Below, in pieces: positions 1-7,800 of a stretch of DNA of 9,209 nucleotides. This stretch comes from Flavobacteriales bacterium UBA1531. Lineage in GTDB: Bacteria; Bacteroidota; Bacteroidia; Flavobacteriales_D; Sanyastnellaceae. Location of the stretch: positions 2,574 to 11,782 of the forward strand of contig DCPZ01000085.1 of assembly GCA_002323795.1 (NCBI GenBank), read 5' to 3'. The notes under the pieces are model-generated. The model was not told where the DNA came from, did not search any database, and worked only from the letters and a program-made list of their open reading frames with translations. The translations under genes and the position numbers were made by a program. Position 1 is the stretch's first letter; the number at the start of each line of letters is the position of its first letter.

Positions 1-1
1 A

Positions 2-412
2 GAGCCGCAAAAAAGAGATCATGCGCGCTGGCCAAGATTGGGGCAATACGTTTGGCCGAATGCATTTATGTTTGATCGTTTTGAAGAAGAGGTCCAATTT
101 CTTCGTGATTGGCTCGACACCCGTCTGATTTGGTTGGACCAACAGTTTGGCCTCATACCCACTGCCAACCAACATCAGCCCGCTCCTAAGATTTATCCGC
201 AACCAACAGCGGGTTTGTTCCGAATAAAGATGAATTCAGAAATCGCCCTTCTCCGGATATACGACACGATGGGAAAAATCGTAGAAGAGAAAGAACACCT
301 ATACTCATATCAGACATTTGACATCCAACATTTACCGAATGGCTGTTATTTTATTGAATGCGTGCTCAACGACAAACAAGTCGTCACTTCCAAATTATTG
401 AAGTCCAATTAA
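2..412 (+). CDS. C-terminal part of a CotH-kinase-like secreted protein with T9SS sorting domain (5' truncated)
   Basis: The frame is open from base 2 to the TAA at 410-412, so the gene begins left of the window; the TTG at 38 is only the first start-like codon, not a likely start. The first visible part reads HARWPRLGQYVWPN followed by EEEVQFLRDWLDTRLIWLDQQFG. This matches the usual end of CotH-family (spore-coat-protein-H kinase-like) domains, where a helix with a W-L-x-x-R-x-x-W-L-D pattern closes the domain. After a short linker comes a T9SS type A sorting domain: YPQPTAGLF, then RIYDTMGKIVEE, LPNGCYFIE and a final VTSKLLK strand. The protein is therefore inferred to cross the outer membrane through T9SS and be surface-attached or released. 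The catalytic part lies outside the window, so activity cannot be judged. The sulfatase gene follows after 22 bases, suggesting co-transcription. The CotH call rests on the tail alone and is moderate; the sorting domain is clear. Confidence 0.8.
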   Translation, partial: EPQKRDHARWPRLGQYVWPNAFMFDRFEEEVQFLRDWLDTRLIWLDQQFGLIPTANQHQPAPKIYPQPTAGLFRIKMNSEIALLRIYDTMGKIVEEKEHLYSYQTFDIQHLPNGCYFIECVLNDKQVVTSKLLKSN

Positions 413-434
413 AAATGAATTAATAAACGGGTGA

Positions 435-1916
435 ATGTTACGCTTAGCGAGAAAACTACCGATTCTTTTGGTTTTGACTTTATCAAGCTGTTCAGAGAAA
501 TCCATTGAACAGGTGACTCAAAAGCCTAATGTTTTGTTGTTATATATGGACGACCTGCGTCCGGAATTGGCCAGTTTTGGAGCCTTACAAATCCAATCAC
601 CAAACATTGATGACTTGGCAGAAAAAGGAGTGAAATTTCAAAATGCCTATTGCAACGTTCCTGTCTGTGGAGCATCTCGAGCGAGTATGCTGACAGGAAT
701 GTTGCCCACAAAAAACAGATTTCTTGATTACAAAACATTTGTTGAAACAGAAACGCCCGAGGCCGTTACCATTCCTGAACTCTTCAAAAACAGTGGATAT
801 ACTACCATTTCGAATGGGAAAATCTATCATCATTTGGATGACCGAGAAAGCGATTGGGATGAAATCTGGCGCCCCTACGCATTCGACAAAACTGATTCAG
901 GCTTAGCGCCAACCGAACATTGGCAATCACTCTGGAAAGATTACCAAGACCCCGAAAATGCCTCAAAGTATCAAATAGCAGACGTTGGTCCTGCTTATGA
1001 GAGTGCGGACGTTTCAGATTCCACCTACATCGATGGCTTATTGACCGAAAAGGTCATCCGTGACATTAAAAAACTGAAAAAAGGAAAGAAGCCTTTCTTT
1101 TTAACTGCGGGTTTCATCAGTCCGCATTTGCCTTTCAATGCACCAAAAAAATATTGGGATTTTTACGATAGAAAGACAATTAAACAGCCTGAAAATTACA
1201 ATTATATCCCCAAAGACGCACCGGAGATTAGTATAAGCAACTGGCCTGAAATGAGAGACTACACCAATATTCCAAGTCAAGGACAGGTGTCTGATAGTAT
1301 CGCGATGGATTTAATACACGGATATTATGCAACCATATCATATACGGACGCCTTGGTTGGCAAAATCTTGGACGCCTTGAAGGAGGAGGGTTTAGAAAAA
1401 AACACGATTGTTCTTTTGGTTTCTGACCATGGCTATAATTTACAGGAGCATACACAATGGGCCAAGTTTACAAATTACAATACGTCTACTCAGGTACCTC
1501 TGATCATTTATAATCCTGCATCCAAGATTAAAGGCACAACAAATGCCTTAACATCTTTGGTGGACGTTTACCCTACATTGGCGGAGTTGTGTGGATTAGA
1601 TGCGCCCAAAAAACAATTGGACGGAGTGAGTTTAGTTCCTGTGTTGAACGATCTAAAGTCTGAGGGAAAAAAACATGTTTTTATCAAAAAAAACGAGGGA
1701 TTCACACTAAAAACTAGGGATTTTAGTTATACCGAGTTTCGCAAACCCCAGGACAATTCAACGGATGCTCGGATGCTCTATGATCACCGATCAACTAAAT
1801 CTGAAAACATCAATGTTGTGCACCACCATGAGTTCGAGAGCGTCGTTGCAGAATTAAGTTCAACGCTACATTCAGCGTTTGAAAAAAACATGTACGACAA
1901 ATCAAAAAAGGATTAA
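435..1916 (+). CDS. Lipoprotein sulfatase, iduronate-2-sulfatase-like (S1 family)
   Basis: This 493-residue protein has the full layout of a type I sulfatase. The N-terminus is a lipoprotein signal (KLPILLVLTLSSC, lipid-bearing Cys19), so it is probably membrane-anchored. The metal-binding start NVLLLYMDDLRPE carries Asp39-Asp40. The formylglycine motif is CGASR with Cys78 as the residue to be oxidised; this is the C-x-A-S-R variant. NGKIYHH (Lys129, His132/133), GFISPHLPF (His231) and SDHGYNLQEH (Asp331, His332) followed by Lys344 supply the expected metal and sulfate-binding residues. The end (SYTEFR, then ARMLYDHRSTKSENIN) is typical of iduronate-2-sulfatase-like enzymes. It should hydrolyse sulfate esters, perhaps of algal or animal polysaccharides, but the substrate cannot be read from sequence. 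Activity needs a sulfatase-maturing enzyme encoded elsewhere. No SusC/SusD pair or glycoside hydrolase is visible, so this is not a recognisable polysaccharide locus. ATG at 435 is chosen because it gives the intact lipoprotein signal. Confidence 0.95.
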   Translation: MLRLARKLPILLVLTLSSCSEKSIEQVTQKPNVLLLYMDDLRPELASFGALQIQSPNIDDLAEKGVKFQNAYCNVPVCGASRASMLTGMLPTKNRFLDYKTFVETETPEAVTIPELFKNSGYTTISNGKIYHHLDDRESDWDEIWRPYAFDKTDSGLAPTEHWQSLWKDYQDPENASKYQIADVGPAYESADVSDSTYIDGLLTEKVIRDIKKLKKGKKPFFLTAGFISPHLPFNAPKKYWDFYDRKTIKQPENYNYIPKDAPEISISNWPEMRDYTNIPSQGQVSDSIAMDLIHGYYATISYTDALVGKILDALKEEGLEKNTIVLLVSDHGYNLQEHTQWAKFTNYNTSTQVPLIIYNPASKIKGTTNALTSLVDVYPTLAELCGLDAPKKQLDGVSLVPVLNDLKSEGKKHVFIKKNEGFTLKTRDFSYTEFRKPQDNSTDARMLYDHRSTKSENINVVHHHEFESVVAELSSTLHSAFEKNMYDKSKKD

Positions 1917-2113
1917 ATCTGAATCCTAAAACCTATCGATTTGCCCTTACGGCGGATCTTCAGCGTTTGAGGGATTTTGGCAGAAAAACAAATCAGCACC
2001 ATGCCCTGCAAATATGGGCCATAGGAACTACATAAATCTTGTTCAATACCTCAGAAAGCAAGGGATAGGACTCCAAAATCTTTTCGTAATTTGGCGTTAA
2101 ATCAGTCATCATT
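1917..2113. other. Intergenic gap with no convincing gene
   Basis: This 197-base gap separates the sulfatase from the Bor gene. No terminator with a T-tract was found after the sulfatase. The reverse strand has a 39-codon open frame (2112 to 1993) that reads like protein (TDLTPNYEKILESYPLLSEVLNKIY) and a second reverse frame that stays open to just inside the sulfatase stop; together they could be a frameshifted gene remnant. Nothing here is called as a gene. Confidence 0.5.
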
Positions 2114-2395
2114 ATGAAAAAAAATTTTTTTTTGGGCGCCATGATATTGATGCTATCATCTTGCTTCACCCACTCATACATTGTAGGTAATGGCCCACAA
2201 TCAGGCGTTGAAATCACAGAAAAAAACCTTTTTGTAATCTGGGGTCTTTTTCCCATTGCAACGTCCAATACTCATTTGATGGCAGGTGGAGCCGAAAATT
2301 ACGGCGTAACCACCTCGCACACATTCATCGATGGATTGATCACTGTATTGACATATGGAATCTACAGTCCCACAACCACGATCGTTACGAAGTAA
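2114..2395 (+). CDS. Bor family lipoprotein
   Basis: This 93-residue protein starts with a lipoprotein signal (MKKNFFLGAMILMLSSC, lipid-bearing Cys17). The mature part matches the Bor family, named after the phage lambda Bor lipoprotein and its relative Iss: a central FVIWGLFPI strand, then AGGAENYGVTTSHTFIDGLI and a final TYGIYSPTTTIVTK. In lambda Bor the equivalent blocks read GGAEN...TFVNGLL...TLGIYTP. Lambda Bor and Iss sit in the outer membrane and are linked to serum resistance; the role in Bacteroidota is not established, so only the family name should be carried over. It is a single gene followed directly by a strong terminator. Codons 2-7 are made of a run of eight A and nine T, a slippage-prone tract in the signal peptide. 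No transposase or phage gene is seen beside it. Confidence 0.9.
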   Translation: MKKNFFLGAMILMLSSCFTHSYIVGNGPQSGVEITEKNLFVIWGLFPIATSNTHLMAGGAENYGVTTSHTFIDGLITVLTYGIYSPTTTIVTK

Positions 2396-2416
2396 CGAGC
2401 ATCCCTCACACCATTT

Positions 2417-2441
2417 AGGGCAGCTTCTTGCTGCCCTTTTT
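2417..2441 (+). terminator. Intrinsic terminator after the Bor gene
   Basis: An 8-bp perfect stem (AGGGCAGC at 2417-2424 pairing with GCTGCCCT at 2430-2437), a 5-base loop TTCTT, and a T5 run at 2437-2441. It lies 21 bases after the Bor stop codon and fits rho-independent termination on the plus strand. Confidence 0.9.
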
Positions 2442-2447
2442 GTCTAA

Positions 2448-2455
2448 TAATTTTA
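2448..2455 (+). promoter_or_regulatory. Possible -7 box for the small membrane protein
   Basis: TAATTTTA matches seven of eight positions of the Bacteroidota -7 consensus TAnnTTTG. A TTG at 2428-2430, inside the terminator hairpin, lies 17 bases upstream, at the short end of the allowed spacing for a -33 element. The start site would fall close to the GTG, implying a leaderless or nearly leaderless message. AT-rich sequence produces such matches easily, so this is tentative. Confidence 0.25.
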
Positions 2456-2459
2456 AATT

Positions 2460-2684
2460 GTGAAAAGCTGGAAATCGTCCTTTGGACTCGGAGCATCCGC
2501 CTTATTGGTTGCAACCGGAACTTATCAATGGATTGATGCGGCACAAGCTGAAGAATTCGATGCCTTCATCGCAGGGAGAATGTCGGGAAGCGGACTCTTG
2601 ATTGCATTCGGTTTATTGATTTACCGGTTCGTTCGTAAAAAGAGACTTCAAAAAAAAGTTGAAGCATCCGCTGCACGAAGTTGA
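2460..2684 (+). CDS. Small two-helix membrane protein, function unknown
   Basis: A 74-residue product starting at GTG (2460-2462); a TAA lies two codons upstream in frame and the first internal ATG (codon 41) would remove half the protein, so GTG is the only sensible start. Two hydrophobic segments are visible: about residues 8-25 (GLGASALLVATGTYQWI) and 43-59 (SGSGLLIAFGLLIYRFV). They are separated by an acidic stretch, AQAEEFDAF, and followed by a strongly basic tail, RKKRLQKK. By the positive-inside rule the C-terminus should be cytoplasmic, giving a helical hairpin. Short proteins of this shape are common in Bacteroidota, but I recognise no named family. The gene starts only 18 bases after the T-tract of the preceding terminator, so it needs readthrough or its own promoter overlapping that terminator. 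Confidence 0.7.
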   Translation: MKSWKSSFGLGASALLVATGTYQWIDAAQAEEFDAFIAGRMSGSGLLIAFGLLIYRFVRKKRLQKKVEASAARS

Positions 2685-2860
2685 CACCCTAGGGATAGGA
2701 CTGCTCGCTTCACGTTCTATTGAACTTCGAATTCAAGCTTCTCCAAAATCAATACCAAATCCGGCGGGTCCAGTTGGCGAATAAAACAGGGAGGCAATTC
2801 AGAGTTCGACAGAATGCCATTCAATATTTAAAAATCCAAACCTTGGGGTCGTGGCATGCG

Positions 2861-3142
2861 TCACATCCTGTGGATTTCATAAATCTCATATCCGTCCATG
2901 ACTTCGTCAAAAACCGGCTTCGAAACTGGATTTGAACCATTTAAGAATGCACGCAATGCTTCTACATCGTGCACTGAAATCTTGAACATGACCTTGCTTT
3001 GATCGGGCGAAACCGTTCCGATTGTCTTGCTCAAGTCGGCCACCTTTTTTCTCTCGGCAATGCCCGCCTCAGACTGCATGAAACTCATGAACTGTCCAAA
3101 TTTCTCTTGCTTGAGCATTCCAACGACTAATATATCTTTCAT
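2861..3142 (-). CDS. Conserved-looking 93-residue protein of unknown function
   Basis: The product begins MKDILVVGMLKQEKFGQFMSF and ends KPVFDEVMDGYEIYEIHRM. No signal peptide or membrane segment is seen, so it is probably cytoplasmic. The order (beta strand KDILVVGML, charged helix EKFGQFMSFMQSEAG, a middle stretch, strand SKVMFKISV, helix HDVEALRAFLN, final strand YEIYEIH) suggests a small ferredoxin-like alpha/beta fold such as the dimeric alpha/beta barrels; this is inference from pattern only, and I cannot name the family. I chose the ATG at 3142 because it begins directly with the first strand and follows an A9 tract, the A-rich leader favoured in Bacteroidota. An in-frame ATG at 3178 would add 12 residues (MNARDFFCKKKA) of less typical composition. 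It is divergent from the propeller-like gene at 3267, and no gene follows it closely on its strand. Confidence 0.8.
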   Translation of the reverse strand: MKDILVVGMLKQEKFGQFMSFMQSEAGIAERKKVADLSKTIGTVSPDQSKVMFKISVHDVEALRAFLNGSNPVSKPVFDEVMDGYEIYEIHRM

Positions 3143-3193
3143 AGCTTTTTTTTTACAAAAGAAATCTCTAGCGTTCACGTTTCAAAAGGGACT

Positions 3194-3201
3194 CAAATAT
3201 A
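3194..3201 (-). promoter_or_regulatory. Likely -7 promoter box for the minus-strand gene ending at 2861
   Basis: Read on the minus strand this is TATATTTG, a full match to the Bacteroidota sigma-A -7 consensus TAnnTTTG. It lies 51 bases upstream of the ATG at 3142, giving an expected leader of about 45 bases. No clear TTG -33 element is found at the usual distance. It also supports the 3142 start over 3178, which would leave a leader of only about 10 bases. Confidence 0.45.
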
Positions 3202-3266
3202 AATGCAGTTGGAGCTCAGAAAAATCGACTAACCCTGACAATTCTTAACTAGACTACCTTTTGGCC

Positions 3267-4766
3267 ATGAGAATTCCAACTTCGCTCTTCCTCACAATTC
3301 TTCCTCTGTGCAGTTTGGCGCAGGAAATCCCCACTGAATCAACTTACAATGAAGGCATCGTCTGGGAATCTGTCTTCACCGACGGACCAGAAGGAAAAGT
3401 CAACCGCGGCCTTGTCGATTCAGAGGGATACGCGGTCTGCGTTTCCATGCCCGAAAATCAGGCCCGAATCCATAAAATTGATGGCAGCGATGGGGGACTC
3501 ATCTGGTCTCTAACCTTCAGCGATCGAATTGGGTTTGGCATCTGTGAAATTCCAGGAGATGATGGCCAGCCAGATTACATCGTGACGGGTGGAGCGGGCG
3601 AAACACAGGAATGCTGGTTGGCCCGCATCGAGGGATCAGATGGTGGTTTAATGTGGGAAAGCATCGTTGACCACGCAGGCCAAAATTGGCAATTCGATGG
3701 GATACGAACAGCGATGATTGGTGCTGATGGATACATCTATGCCTCTGGATTCATAAGCGGAGACGAGCCGAACACCATTTTCGTGGTTTTTGCAGGACAA
3801 GAATTGGTTTTAAAGGCTGATCCGGCAAATGGGGAAATTGCCTGGACATCTGCCATTGATGCCTCAGAATACGGTCTAGCGACTGTGCAAGATTCATCCG
3901 GCGACTTGTATACTGGCGGAGTCATGTACGATGAAGGATGGTGCGTAACAAAACGAAATATGAATGGCGAAGTCATTTGGACAGAGTTCATCGATGCGAC
4001 AACGGAAATTTACCCCTACGACATGGCAATAGGGTCGGACGACCGTTTGTATTACGGAGGGCATCGTGGGAGAGAAGGAGCGGGTGAACCATTTGATTAT
4101 TCCTGTGCTTCAATAACAACCGCAGGTGAGACTGAGTGGTTGAAACATTATGCCAACCCAAGGGGATATAGCCTCGAGCACATTCGCAATGAATTGTATG
4201 GCATCGAAGTTGGATCTGATGGGATTTATATGTTTGGCGGTTCCGGGGATGAGAGCAATTATAGCCAGGTCAACACTCCGTTTCCTGCATCCGATGTCTG
4301 GGTCGGTTGGGTTCTTGGCGTTGACATGAACGGGAACATCAGTAGCAGCGATGTTTTTTGCCATGATGGTGTGAATTCAGCCACAGAGTATGGAGCCCTT
4401 ATCGATGGCGGTTATTTTATTTTTAACGACACCGACGCAGGTGGCGATACAGAGCTCGGAGTCATGAAGATTATAAATGGAAGCAACCCTCCTGTTGTAG
4501 CTAATGTGTTAGAATTATCGAGTCAAGCCGTAAAAATCTTTCCCAATCCCAGCCTAGGGCACATTAAAATAACAGGATTATCAGACGATGAACCCTCAAC
4601 AGTATATGTCTTCAATGGAATTGGTCAACTGATTGCGAACGAGACCACCACATCATCCTCGCTCAATTTGGACCTCAGTGGAGAAAAATCCGGTGCATAT
4701 TGGATTAGTGTCAGCTCAAAAAGTCATGGCACAATAACTAATGAAGTGTTGCTCATTGATAATTGA
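3267..4766 (+). CDS. Secreted PQQ/propeller-like repeat protein with T9SS sorting domain
   Basis: A 499-residue exported protein. The signal peptide is MRIPTSLFLTILPLCSLAQ, with likely cleavage after Gln19; the ATG at 3267 is preferred to the in-frame TTG at 3261 for that reason. The body holds at least six repeats of the form [K/R]-x-[D/N]-x-x-x-G-x-x-x-W, typical of PQQ-type or similar beta-propeller blades. They begin near residue 69 (HKIDGSDGGLIW), 119 (ARIEGSDGGLMW), 183 (KADPANGEIAW), 228 (TKRNMNGEVIW), 281 (ASITTAGETEW) and 349 (VLGVDMNGN). Residues from about 415 on form a T9SS type A sorting domain (VKIFPNPSLGHIKI, VYVFNGIGQLIANE, SGAYWISVSS, final NEVLLI). It is therefore inferred to be secreted or surface-bound. 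No enzyme motif is seen; the propeller may be structural or bind a ligand. It stands alone and converges with the giant minus-strand gene across a shared hairpin. Confidence 0.9.
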   Translation: MRIPTSLFLTILPLCSLAQEIPTESTYNEGIVWESVFTDGPEGKVNRGLVDSEGYAVCVSMPENQARIHKIDGSDGGLIWSLTFSDRIGFGICEIPGDDGQPDYIVTGGAGETQECWLARIEGSDGGLMWESIVDHAGQNWQFDGIRTAMIGADGYIYASGFISGDEPNTIFVVFAGQELVLKADPANGEIAWTSAIDASEYGLATVQDSSGDLYTGGVMYDEGWCVTKRNMNGEVIWTEFIDATTEIYPYDMAIGSDDRLYYGGHRGREGAGEPFDYSCASITTAGETEWLKHYANPRGYSLEHIRNELYGIEVGSDGIYMFGGSGDESNYSQVNTPFPASDVWVGWVLGVDMNGNISSSDVFCHDGVNSATEYGALIDGGYFIFNDTDAGGDTELGVMKIINGSNPPVVANVLELSSQAVKIFPNPSLGHIKITGLSDDEPSTVYVFNGIGQLIANETTTSSSLNLDLSGEKSGAYWISVSSKSHGTITNEVLLIDN

Positions 4767-4781
4767 AATATGCGGGATCAA

Positions 4782-4815
4782 AAACGGGAGACCGCATCGC
4801 TGCAATCTCCCGTTT
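4782..4815 (-). terminator. Perfect 10-bp hairpin between convergent genes; terminator for the giant gene
   Basis: The arms AAACGGGAGA (4782-4791) and TCTCCCGTTT (4806-4815) pair perfectly around a 14-base loop, within which GCA and TGC (4794-4796 and 4801-4803) can pair again. On the minus strand the hairpin is followed by TTTTT (4784-4780), so it should terminate the giant gene, whose stop codon is 50 bases upstream. On the plus strand the tail is only TTTGGTTAT, so it should work less well for the propeller-like gene ending at 4766. The first 25 bases recur at the window's right edge. Confidence 0.8.
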
Positions 4816-4865
4816 GGTTATAAAATCAGCACAACTCTGTCATGCCGTGAAATCATGCGTCAATC

Positions 4866-7800
4866 TCACTTTGCTCGTCCACGACCAAAATGGGCTATCG
4901 TTGGAAAAGAGTCGTACAAACCCTGTTCCAAATCGCTTATAGCTTTTTGAATCAACTCCGCCTCTTGCTGCGAACCCGAAGGGAACGCTTGCAGGAACGC
5001 CGCCTTTTGTCTTGGGTGTTTGGCAATTTCGTTCATCAATTCATTTTGGATTAAAGCTCGAATTGAATTCTCATTCACGAAATAGTCAAAAACTGCAAGT
5101 GAAATCCGCGCATCTGCCTCCAAAATGGCTTGAGGCATCTCACCGACACCGAACATCGCAAAGGAATTATGTTCGAGATCACCACCATTTGCTAGAAAAG
5201 AATCCATCATCTGAGCAGATTGGACAGCAGCTTGTTCTAATTGTAAAAGTCCTTCAGCCCATTCTTGTTGAGTGATCGTGCGACCATCATCAGACAAATC
5301 ACTTATCAAGGATTCAATTGATTCTTGCAGCAAAGCTTGGTTTTCTGGATTATTCAAAATCTCTTCAAAACTCTCAGAAGTTGCGACCTCCGATTCTTGC
5401 GTTGTTAAGTTCGTCGGCTTCGAAACACCTAATGTTGGTTTGTATTCCGTTCGAGCCAACTGTACGTCCCTTGCATCATTCTTAGTCGAAGTTTTCCAGC
5501 GGCTCTTCCGCGTCAATCGAAATTCTTTTCTCTGCGCCTTGGTTACCTTTCTAACACTCATTCCGGCATTAGCGAACATGACATTCATTTCGTTGAACAG
5601 TCTAAACTCCATATCCTCAAATCGTGCTTCAATCTGTCCAACCAGGTTGTTCAGACCATTGCTCCCTAAACCAATCGAGCAATTCACGATATTGAAAAAT
5701 TCGTTTGTTCCTTCTTCCCACGCAACTGCCACAATGAGTGGTACTTGGCGCATGGAAATTACTTCCGGGCTTACGGCAAAACCTGTTCCATCATTTTCAC
5801 CAGAAGGCAAAATGTAGTCTCCTTTCCTCACTGGTCCATTGATCCGGATGGGAACTTGGCCCAAAAATGCAATTTTTTCGAAGTGAGATTCTGGCTGGTC
5901 TTGGGGGACGTTACCCAGGACAATGGGGCTCATAGACACTACCAAAACATGATCCGCCTGCGATGTTTCACGAGACACCATCCCCCCAGTCACGCCAACA
6001 ATTTCACCCGGCAATAAATCGATTCGGTGGTTTTCTTTCTCAATCCACTCTGCGTAGTCTGCGCCACCTGATCTATATACTACACCCATTCTGTTGAAAT
6101 AGGATCCTTGTGCGGCCGCTGCTCCGATTGTTATAAGTGACAATGCGACTGTTGCAGTAGTTGAATTGAGTATGTCATTGACCAGTACAGCGGCGTTCAG
6201 CGCTCCAGTGCCCGCATGGACAATAGCTTCTGCCACGTCAGAATCTGGCAACCCCGCGCCTGGTATTGCAGTACCTCCGGACTTGGTGAATTCTTCTGCT
6301 ATTTTTTTTACTTGCTTTGCAGCTGTAGTTGTTGCAGTTCTCAAATCAAGGGCGGCAAGGCCAATATCAATCGTCCCATCGGTTGTAATACCCGTGTATT
6401 CTGGATCACTTAATATGTAATCCGCCGTATTTCCTTTGATTGAGCCCACAGCGTCACCTTCTTTATCGATGAAGGTGATGAAGTCACTCGAGTTGCCTGG
6501 GTCTACAGCATCCACTCGAATTGCAATGCCATTTATATTGCCTGAGCCTTTTCCATCAACAATCATGGAGTATTGAGATGCTTTTTTAGCACTAGGATGA
6601 GAGGATTGGACGCTTGTCGTTCCGAAGATAATGGAGTTACGTATTGAGAGATTTCCTGCTTCTTGACCAAAATAAACCGTTCCCGCCTTTGACTTGAACT
6701 GGCTTCCATTATGGATGATATTTTTTCCCACGGTCAAATCTTTCCCAATGCTCGCAGCCTTGGCAAAATTCGCACTTTCACTAAAGGTAGCCGCACCGCC
6801 AAAGTCTTGCGTTCCTGAGACAGTGAAATCTCCGAGAAGAGAAAGTGGTGCAGTCATTTGAATTTGACTTGATCCCACGGTCATGCGGTCATTGACAATC
6901 AAATCACCCCCAATATCGACATCCTCAACAACCCTCGCCGCTCCTGCCGTCAATTTCTGCCGGAATTCTCCTACATCTGAACTCACCAAACCTACATCGT
7001 TAGTATCTGATTCGAGAATCACACCATTCGCGTTACCAACTAAGATTCGATTGTCCACTGCCAATGAATCATGAAAGTGCACATTTTTGGCGACACTCAA
7101 GGTTGAGTCGAAAGAAACCGCTCCCCCTACACTTAATGATCCCGTCATATCCAGCGTTGTAGTCTCAATTCCTCCATCGGAAAATGTGGTCCCTTTAATC
7201 CTAGCCCAGCCCTCAATTAATAAGTTACCACCAATTGTGACGTTCGTATCCATCCGAACAATGTCAGAAAAGACTGCATCGTCCTGAACATACAACTTTC
7301 CTTTATTTAAGATTTGATGTTCAATGGTGAGTGAGTCACTTTTTCCCAGGAGTGACCCGTCATCCAAATTTCTCGACATCCTCGAATGCAAAGTATCCAC
7401 CCGGTCTAACCAGCGCTCTAAATCAAAAGGATTTATTTCTTTGACCACACTATTGCCCTCCACTCGTGCCATCAATGGACTTGTCATTTCAGTCACAATT
7501 TCGGAGGAAGAGACAATGCACTGGTTGTTCTCATCTTGCCCATTCAAGCAATTGCCATCGCAATCTTTTCCCGGATTTGGGACAAATTGTTCACCTGTGG
7601 AAGGGTCGCAATTGCAAGCCCGGTCGAGAAGTGGCTCGCAACCACATTCATAAATAGCCCCGGGGCCCGCGCAAACGCCACATTCATCTGGTTCTTCCCC
7701 TGAGATGAGGCACGGATCAACATTATCGCAAATCCCATCGCCGTCCACGTCAGCCTCGCATTTTCCTCCACAATTGCCCAATGCATCCAATACTTCTCCT

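Noticed and set aside
425..434. AAACGGG before the sulfatase start as a third copy of the hairpin element.
   Set aside because: Only seven bases match, with no partner arm and no loop sequence.
1998..2025. Possible hairpin GCCC...GGGC after the sulfatase as a terminator.
   Set aside because: Only four base pairs, mismatches beyond them, and no T-tract.
1993..2268. Reverse-strand 91-codon frame that covers the Bor gene start.
   Set aside because: Its first half is the antisense of the Bor signal peptide and mature start; only the last 39 codons read like protein, and these are reported as a possible remnant.
2061..2702. 12-base direct repeat AGGGATAGGACT at 2061-2072 and 2691-2702, flanking the Bor gene and small membrane gene like a target-site duplication.
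   Set aside because: About two or three 12-base repeat pairs are expected by chance in 9.2 kb, and the flanks show no further similarity, inverted repeats or transposase.
7544..7786. Several open frames of 60-110 codons opposite or out of frame with the giant gene's cysteine-rich region.
   Set aside because: Their compositions mirror the repeated GCxD codons read in other frames; they have no starts with leaders and no coherent domains.
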